From contig JBDIBF010000003.1 in assembly GCA_039812765.1 (NCBI GenBank), positions 26,402-90,401 on the forward strand: DNA of 64,000 bases, read 5' to 3'. Numbering within the stretch: position 1 is the stretch's first letter; each line of letters opens with the position of its first letter. The stretch is from JADJVL01 sp039812765 (GTDB lineage: Bacteria; Acidobacteriota; Holophagae; Holophagales; Holophagaceae). A model generated the notes under the pieces. That model was not told where the DNA came from. It searched no databases and worked only from the letters and a program-made list of their open reading frames with translations. This document shows, one piece after another, positions 59,244 through 64,000 of the stretch. Position numbers and translations under genes: made by a program.

Positions 59244-60604
59244 GGCGCTCCTCCTTCGATGAGGACGCGGTGGAGGCGCCGCAGGGCCTCGGCCTCGTCG
59301 GCCCGCCGCACCACCACGCTGAGGTTGATCTCGTTGGCGCCCATGCTGATCATCTCGACGTTGATGTCGCCCAGCGCCCCGAAGAGGCGGCCGCCGAGCC
59401 CCGCGGTCTGCTTGAGACGCTCGCCCACGATGGCCACGATGGCCCGGTCCTGGTGCACCTCCACCGAGGCGAAGGCCGAGAGCTGCTCCTGCAGGGCCTG
59501 CAGCGGCGCGCCCTCGTCGACGGTCAGGCTCACGCTCACCTCGGCGGTGGCGATCAGGTCCACGCTCACCCTCAGTCGCGCGAACACGTCGAAGAGGCGG
59601 GCCAGGAAACCGCTCTGGGCCAGCATCCGGGAGCTGGTCACCGTCAGGACCGTCACGGGCCCCCGGCTGGCCAGGGCGGTGACGGAACGGCCCGAGGAGA
59701 CGTGCCCGGTGATGGTGGTGAAGCGGCCCGCCGGCCGCCGGGTGTGGCGCACGGTGACGGGAATGTCGGCCTCCACCGCGGGCTGGATGGTGGCGGGATG
59801 GAGCACCTTCGCGCCGAAGGCCGCGAGCTCCGCCGCCTCCTCGAAGCCCAGCTCGGGGATGGGCAGGGCCGTCGGGACGACCCGCGGGTCGCAGGTGAGC
59901 ACGCCCTCCACGTCGGTCCAGATCTGGACCTCGGAGGCGCCCAGGGCCGCGCCGAAGAGGGCGGCGGAGTAGTCGCTGCCGCCCCGGCCCAGGGTGGTGG
60001 TGAGGCCGTCCTCGGTGGCGCCGATGTAGCCCTGGGTGACGGCGGCCTTCCCTGGGCCGAGGTGGGGGGCCAGGTGCCGGGCCGCCAGGGCCTGGATGCG
60101 GCCGGTCTGGGGCTGGCCCTCGCCGAAGGTGGCGTCCGTGCGCAGCACCGTGCGGGCATCGAGCCAGGCGGTATCGACGCCGAGGCTGGCGAGGTAGGCC
60201 GCGAAGATGCGGGTGCTGAGCAGTTCGCCGTGGGCGGCGATGGCGTCCTGGGTGCGGGGGCTCAGCTCGCGGAGCAGGGCGACGCCCCGGAGGAAGAGCT
60301 CCAGCTGGCCGAAGGCCTCGGTCAGGAAGCGGTCCAGGTCCTCGGGCACGCCGCCTTCGAAGAGTCGTTCGGCGCTGCCCCGGTGGGCCTGGATGAGGGT
60401 TCTCACGCCCTCCAGGGCCGCGGGCAGGTCGCCGGACTCGGCCGCCCTGGAGGCGGCGAAGAGGGCGTTCGTGGTCTTGCCCATGGCCGAGAGCACCACC
60501 AGGGGCGCGGCGGGCAGGGCCTCGCGCACGAGGCTCGCGACCTCCCGCATGCAGTCGGCGTCGGCGACGCTGCTGCCGCCGAATTTCATGACCCGCGGCT
60601 TCAC
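59240..60604 (-). CDS. lysC: aspartate kinase
   Basis: 454 aa. First step of the aspartate family pathway. The kinase domain starts MKPRVMKFGGSSVADADCMR and includes TTLGRGGSDYSAALFGAALG; two C-terminal ACT domains (about 300-454) bind lysine or threonine, with SRMLAQSGFLARLFDVFARL in the first. It lacks a homoserine dehydrogenase domain, so it is monofunctional (LysC type). ATG at 60604; overlaps asd by 4 bp. Confidence 0.95.
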   Translation of the reverse strand: MKPRVMKFGGSSVADADCMREVASLVREALPAAPLVVLSAMGKTTNALFAASRAAESGDLPAALEGVRTLIQAHRGSAERLFEGGVPEDLDRFLTEAFGQLELFLRGVALLRELSPRTQDAIAAHGELLSTRIFAAYLASLGVDTAWLDARTVLRTDATFGEGQPQTGRIQALAARHLAPHLGPGKAAVTQGYIGATEDGLTTTLGRGGSDYSAALFGAALGASEVQIWTDVEGVLTCDPRVVPTALPIPELGFEEAAELAAFGAKVLHPATIQPAVEADIPVTVRHTRRPAGRFTTITGHVSSGRSVTALASRGPVTVLTVTSSRMLAQSGFLARLFDVFARLRVSVDLIATAEVSVSLTVDEGAPLQALQEQLSAFASVEVHQDRAIVAIVGERLKQTAGLGGRLFGALGDINVEMISMGANEINLSVVVRRADEAEALRRLHRVLIEGGAP

Positions 60605-61656
60605 GGCAGCAGCCCCTTGGCGTGGGCCAGCTCGGCGTTGAGGATGGAGCCGCCCGCCGCGCCGCGCTCGGTGTTGTGGCCGAGCAGCGAAAACTTGATG
60701 CCGAAGAGGGGGCAGGGCCGCACCCGGCCGACGTGCACGCTCATGCCGGCGTCCTGCTCCACGTCGCGCCGCACCTGGGGCCGGTCCTCCGCGGCGTGGA
60801 GGTGGATGGGGACCGCCGGGGCCGAGGGCAGGCCCAGGCGCTGGGGCTCGGGCTTCCAGGCCCGCAGGGCCTCCTTCACCTGGTCCACGGACGGCGATCC
60901 CTTCAGCCGCACGCTCACCGCCTCGGTGTGGCCCTCCAGCACCGGGACCCGGTGGCAGAGGGCGGAGACGCCCAGCTTCGCCATCTCGATGCCGTCGGCG
61001 CCCAGGGTCCCGAGGAGCTTGGGGATCTCCTCCTCGACCTTCTCCTCCTCGTTGCGGATGTAGGGCACCACGTTGCCGAGGATGTCCAGGCTGGCCACGC
61101 CGGGGTAGCCGGCGCCGCTGACGGCCTGCATGGAGGTCATCATCACCGCATCGATGCCGAAGGCCAGCTGCAGGGGCGCCAGGGCCATGGCCAGCACCGT
61201 GGCGGTGCAGTTGGGGTTGCAGAGGATGGCGCCCTTCCAGCCGTGGTGGCGGCGCTGGAGGTCCACCAGGCCCAGGTGCTCGGGGTTCACCTCCGGAATG
61301 AGCAGCGGCACCTCCCGGGCCATGCGGAAGGCGGAGGCGTTCGAGAAGACCATCGCGCCGGCCTTGGCGAACTCGGGCTCGATCTCCGAGGCCGGCCCGC
61401 TGTCCAGGGCGCTGAAGACCACCGGCGAAAGGGCCTGGTCCGGCTCCCCGGGCACCATCACCCGCGGGCCGAAGCCGCCGTAGGGCTCGCCGTCCAGCCG
61501 CCAGGCGCAGGCCTCGAAGTAGCGCTTGCCGCTGGAGCGCTCCGAGGCCGCCAGGTACTGGATCTTGAAAAGGGGATGGTCCGCGAGGCGGCGCACGAAG
61601 CGCTGGCCGACGACGCCGGTGGCGCCCAGGACGGTGACGGGGATCTTGGAATTCAT
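60601..61656 (-). CDS. asd: aspartate-semialdehyde dehydrogenase
   Basis: 351 aa. The Rossmann start VTVLGATGVVGQRFVRRL is followed by the catalytic Cys in ILCNPNCTATVLAMALAPL and SMQAVSGAGYPG, with the substrate His in ALCHRVPVLEGHTEAVSVRL. This is the archaeal/fungal-like long-insert subtype rather than the E. coli form. ATG at 61656, one base after the M20 peptidase gene. Confidence 0.95.
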   Translation of the reverse strand: MNSKIPVTVLGATGVVGQRFVRRLADHPLFKIQYLAASERSSGKRYFEACAWRLDGEPYGGFGPRVMVPGEPDQALSPVVFSALDSGPASEIEPEFAKAGAMVFSNASAFRMAREVPLLIPEVNPEHLGLVDLQRRHHGWKGAILCNPNCTATVLAMALAPLQLAFGIDAVMMTSMQAVSGAGYPGVASLDILGNVVPYIRNEEEKVEEEIPKLLGTLGADGIEMAKLGVSALCHRVPVLEGHTEAVSVRLKGSPSVDQVKEALRAWKPEPQRLGLPSAPAVPIHLHAAEDRPQVRRDVEQDAGMSVHVGRVRPCPLFGIKFSLLGHNTERGAAGGSILNAELAHAKGLLP

Positions 61657-61657
61657 C

Positions 61658-62725
61658 TCAGTCCTTGTGGAGGAAGTGCAGGGCGAGGCGGCGGTTCAGC
61701 TCCACGCCCTCGGCCAGGTCGGCGAAGGCGAGGTGCTCGTCCAGGGTGTGGGCCACCTTGATGGAGCCCGGACCCGCCAGGACCACCGTGCCGTCGGGCA
61801 CCAGGGCGCGCAGCCGGGGCGCGTCGCTGCCGAAGGGCATGGGGGCGTAGTCGAAGCCGGGGAGCCGCGGGTAGCGGTCAGGAGGTTCCGAGAGGCGCAC
61901 TTCCACCTCGGACTCCGGCGGCTGCAGGGCCTTCACCCGGTTGTAGAAGGTGGAGTCCGGCAGGGTGCGCACGAAGAGGTGGGCCTCGGCCTCGGCGGGC
62001 ACCGAGTTCAACGACTCCCCGCCCTGGAGGATGCCCAGGTTCCAGACCTCCGGGCCCAGGTCGGGATCCTCGCGGCCCTGCTCGTGGCGCAGGGCCTGGA
62101 GCCAGTCCAGCAGCGGGAAGATGGCGGAGTGGCCCAGCTCGGGCGAACCGCTGTGGGCGGCCCGGCCGTGGGTCTGCAGGCGCAGGTGCAGCACGCCCCG
62201 CTGGCCCGTGGCCAGCTTGTTCTCCGTGGGTTCGCCGTCCACCAGGCCCTTGAGGTCCTGCAGGCGGTCGGCCCAGGCGAGGGCCTGGATGGCGCCGGCG
62301 CTGTCGGTCTCCTCCCCCACCACGCCCATCCAGGCGAGGCCGCGGATCCCTTCGCCCAGCAGGGTCCGGATGGCCTCGAGCTGGGCCATGATCTGGCCCT
62401 TGGCGTCGCAGCTCCCCCGGCCGCGGAGCACCTCCCCCTCGAGGCGCGGCGGGATGAATGGCGGGACCGTGTCGAGGTGGGTGGTGAAGAGGACCTTCGG
62501 GCGTCCCCAGAGGGCCAGGACGTTGGTCCGCCCGGCGGCCACCTCCTGGGTCAGGAGCTCGGCGCCGAGATCCTCGGCGAGGAGCTCCCGCAGGAGGGGC
62601 AGCAGGGCGTCCTCCCGGCCGGAGGTGCTGTCCACCTCGCAGAGGCGCAGGAGCCACTGGCGCATCCACAGGGGATCCGCCGGCGGGGTCCGGTGGGCGC
62701 GGGGTTTCGGGGGGTGGCGGGACAT
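61658..62725 (-). CDS. dapE: M20-family deacylase, candidate succinyl-diaminopimelate desuccinylase
   Basis: 355 aa zinc amidohydrolase. The metal-binding residues lie in FTTHLDTVPP, RGRGSCDAKGQ and GVVGEETDSAGA, with VDGEPTENKLATGQRGVLHL in the lid-dimer region. ArgE and DapE share this fold, but position at the head of asd-lysC-dapB-dapA-dapD points to DapE. I chose the ATG at 62725 (MSRHPPKPRAHR). A weaker alternative is an internal ATG near MRQWLLRLCEVDS. Confidence 0.85.
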   Translation of the reverse strand: MSRHPPKPRAHRTPPADPLWMRQWLLRLCEVDSTSGREDALLPLLRELLAEDLGAELLTQEVAAGRTNVLALWGRPKVLFTTHLDTVPPFIPPRLEGEVLRGRGSCDAKGQIMAQLEAIRTLLGEGIRGLAWMGVVGEETDSAGAIQALAWADRLQDLKGLVDGEPTENKLATGQRGVLHLRLQTHGRAAHSGSPELGHSAIFPLLDWLQALRHEQGREDPDLGPEVWNLGILQGGESLNSVPAEAEAHLFVRTLPDSTFYNRVKALQPPESEVEVRLSEPPDRYPRLPGFDYAPMPFGSDAPRLRALVPDGTVVLAGPGSIKVAHTLDEHLAFADLAEGVELNRRLALHFLHKD

Positions 62726-63045
62726 GGTCTGGAAGCTCCACCGAATGGTGGCCCAGAAACGCCCCGGGGGTGAGCCCGGAGGGAGGAAATTCCTCCGCCG
62801 TTCCTCTGGCACTCCGCGCCGGGATGGGTGGCGCGACAGCCGCCGGGATTTAGCCCGTGCGTCCAGGGAATGCGGCGTTGCGGGGCAGTCCCTTCGGCGA
62901 TCCTCCCCTTTCCCGCGGCTTCGACGGATGCAACCTCCTCCGCCGCCGTACTGATGGGGACCGCTCCTCCAATCGGAAGATCCAGCTTCGCAGCCGGAGG
63001 TGCCGGGAGCAAGCCCCGGCAGCCGCGGAGGGCGAATCGTCGACC
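62726..63045. other. intergenic region upstream of the lysine operon
   Basis: 320 bp without a supported gene. It holds the palindrome GGAGGAAATTCCTCC (62783-62797), 58 bp upstream of the dapE-like start, a possible operator, and the hairpin TGCCGGG-loop-CCCGGCA (63001-63021) just below the SPOR gene, a possible terminator without a T-run. I see no lysine-riboswitch-like pattern, but a covariance-model scan would be needed to exclude one. Confidence 0.4.
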
Positions 63046-63699
63046 CTACTCCGCGCGCACGGCGAAGGGCTTGAAGCCCGCGGCCTTCAGCTTCTCGCCC
63101 GTGGCGTCGGCGGCCTCCTTGGGGGCCGCCTTGGCCAAGCGCACCTTCCAGGTCTTGCCGTCCTTCACGACCTTCGCGGGGAAGCCGGCGGCCTTGGCCT
63201 TCCCGGCGACCCGGGAAGCCTCGGCGGGATCCGGAGTGGCCACGAGCTGGAGGGTCCAGCGCTCCCCCGCCTCGGCCCTGGCCTCGGGCTTATTGTCGGG
63301 CTTGGCCTCGGTCTTGGCGGGGGCCTTAGCCTCCGTCTTCGATTCGGGGCCGGGGACGGGCCTGCGCTCGGTCCCGGGCCCGGGGTCGGCCTTCGTCTCG
63401 GCCTTCGTCTCTGGCTTCGCCTCGACCATCCCTTCAGCGGGCTTCGGCGTGTCGAGTCCCCGGGCGTCCGGCGGGCCGTCGCCGGGCTGGAAGAGCTTGA
63501 GCTGGTCCAGCAGCGGCTCCGGCAGCTCCTTCAGCTGTTCGTCCACGGACTTGGCGTCGGGGCGCCGCAGGGAGGCGCTGCCCTTGCCGACCTGGACCCC
63601 GAGCACGTAACTGAGCGCGATGAGTCCGACGCCCACCGCGGTCACCAGCAGCACGGCCTGGCGGCTGAGGGCGAGGGGCTGGGGATCGCGGAAGGCCAT
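63046..63699 (-). CDS. SPOR-domain membrane protein
   Basis: 217 aa. A cytoplasmic N-terminus, one membrane segment (AVLLVTAVGVGLIALSYVLG, about 15-34), a Lys/Glu/Pro-rich linker (about 80-140) and a C-terminal SPOR domain (WTLQLVATPDPAEASRVAGK to GFKPFAV) that binds denuded septal peptidoglycan. Likely a division-associated, FtsN-like protein. ATG at 63699. Confidence 0.85.
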   Translation of the reverse strand: MAFRDPQPLALSRQAVLLVTAVGVGLIALSYVLGVQVGKGSASLRRPDAKSVDEQLKELPEPLLDQLKLFQPGDGPPDARGLDTPKPAEGMVEAKPETKAETKADPGPGTERRPVPGPESKTEAKAPAKTEAKPDNKPEARAEAGERWTLQLVATPDPAEASRVAGKAKAAGFPAKVVKDGKTWKVRLAKAAPKEAADATGEKLKAAGFKPFAVRAE

Positions 63700-63723
63700 G
63701 CGGGAAGCGTAGCGCGACCCTCG

Positions 63724-64000
63724 CTAGGCCGTCGGCAGGACCTCGAGCAGGGCCGCGGCCTGGGCGCCGAAGCTCGCCGGGGCGGTCACCAGCACCGGGC
63801 CCGGGGCCTCGAGCAGGGCGGCGGCCAGGAGCTGCCCTCCGCTGCCGCAGAGCTCCCCCCACAGGGCCTTGGGATGGGCCGGCGCGGGCAGCCCGGGCAG
63901 GTCCTCGGCGAGGCGGGCTTCGGCGAGGTCCAGGCGGGGATGGCCGTTGGCGCCGGCGATCCAGGCGCCGGGCGCGCGGCCGCCGAGGGCCCCGGCCGCC
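63724..64000 (-). CDS. C-terminal fragment of an unidentified protein (possibly beta-ketoacyl synthase-like)
   Basis: The last 91 codons of a minus-strand gene whose start lies beyond the window; stop TAG at 63724-63726. The segment AGANGHPRLDLAEARLAEDL, then HPKALWGELCGSGGQLLAAA and VLVTAPASFGAQAAALLEV resembles the C-terminal third of ketosynthases (GxANGT-like, HPK, GE-xGAxG and final strand), but key catalytic motifs are outside the window or divergent. Assignment tentative. Confidence 0.4.
   Translation of the reverse strand, partial: AAGALGGRAPGAWIAGANGHPRLDLAEARLAEDLPGLPAPAHPKALWGELCGSGGQLLAAALLEAPGPVLVTAPASFGAQAAALLEVLPTA

Noticed and set aside
62726..63045. Lysine riboswitch ahead of the lysine operon
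   Set aside because: I could not recognise the conserved helices; only a short palindrome and a weak hairpin are visible.

Overview
The window is one contiguous piece of a high-GC bacterial chromosome (most genes very GC-rich at third codon positions, many GTG starts, frequent 1-8 bp gene overlaps) spanning the replication-origin region. Gene content suggests an Acidobacteriota-like Gram-negative, possibly class Holophagae (Geothrix/Holophaga-like): E. coli-type long GyrB, succinylase lysine pathway, YidC with a periplasmic domain, lipoproteins, and planctomycete/acidobacterial DUF1549/DUF1553 and DUF1501 proteins. This placement is an inference from gene content, not from a marker phylogeny. 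There are no rRNA or tRNA genes, insertion sequences, prophage or CRISPR arrays.

Layout. 0-6 kb, minus strand: gyrA (5' part only), gyrB, dnaN, dnaA. 6-13.3 kb, plus strand, divergent from dnaA: rpmH, rnpA, yidC, jag, mnmE, gatB, a tail-anchored protein, a transsulfuration-type PLP enzyme and thiS. The strand switch near 6 kb, one perfect DnaA box and parS-like sites at 0.55, 9.3 and 17.2 kb mark the origin domain; parA-parB lie at 39-40.6 kb. 13.3-23.2 kb, minus: a lipoprotein resembling an inactive metallopeptidase, ribD, ftsY, lon, nrdR, a diguanylate cyclase, a lipoprotein and an OsmC protein. 23-25.5 kb, plus: a TPR/SHOCT secreted protein and a phospholipase D-type cardiolipin synthase, ended by a long hairpin. 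25.5-32.4 kb, minus: Ser/Thr kinase, rnc, a HisA-like protein, a helical-repeat protein and an M2 peptidase. 32.5-46.6 kb, mostly plus: DUF4388/TPR-like protein, upp (minus), a TrpC-like protein with a histone-H1-like tail, eno, ftsB-like, dapF, parA, parB, accD, folC, a CDF transporter and the DUF1549/DUF1501 pair. 46.6-51.5 kb, minus: small secreted protein, S37 peptidase, an L,D-transpeptidase/Mur-ligase fusion, yjbQ and a DUF4337 protein. 52.5-62.7 kb, minus: the lysine/diaminopimelate cluster. 63-64 kb: a SPOR protein and the C-terminus of an unidentified protein.

How the genes work together. Replication initiation and segregation (dnaA, dnaN, gyrAB, parAB, parS) form one theme. A second is lysine and peptidoglycan precursor supply: asd, lysC, dapB, dapA, dapD, a DapC-candidate aminotransferase, dapE-like, dapF and a LysA-like decarboxylase together could cover every step from aspartate to lysine within 25 kb. 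The main block is split by a lower-GC insert of about 1.9 kb encoding secreted proteins, one of which is broken by an in-frame stop.

The most unusual items are the TrpC-like domain, missing several catalytic residues and fused to a (P)KKAAKKA-repeat tail that has its own internal ribosome binding site and start; the cytoplasmic-looking YkuD-MurC-like fusion, which could be a one-protein peptidoglycan-recycling device; a HisA-like protein with Asn at the catalytic Asp8 position; a probable metallopeptidase pseudoenzyme; and a ThiS carrier next to a MetB/MetY-fold enzyme.
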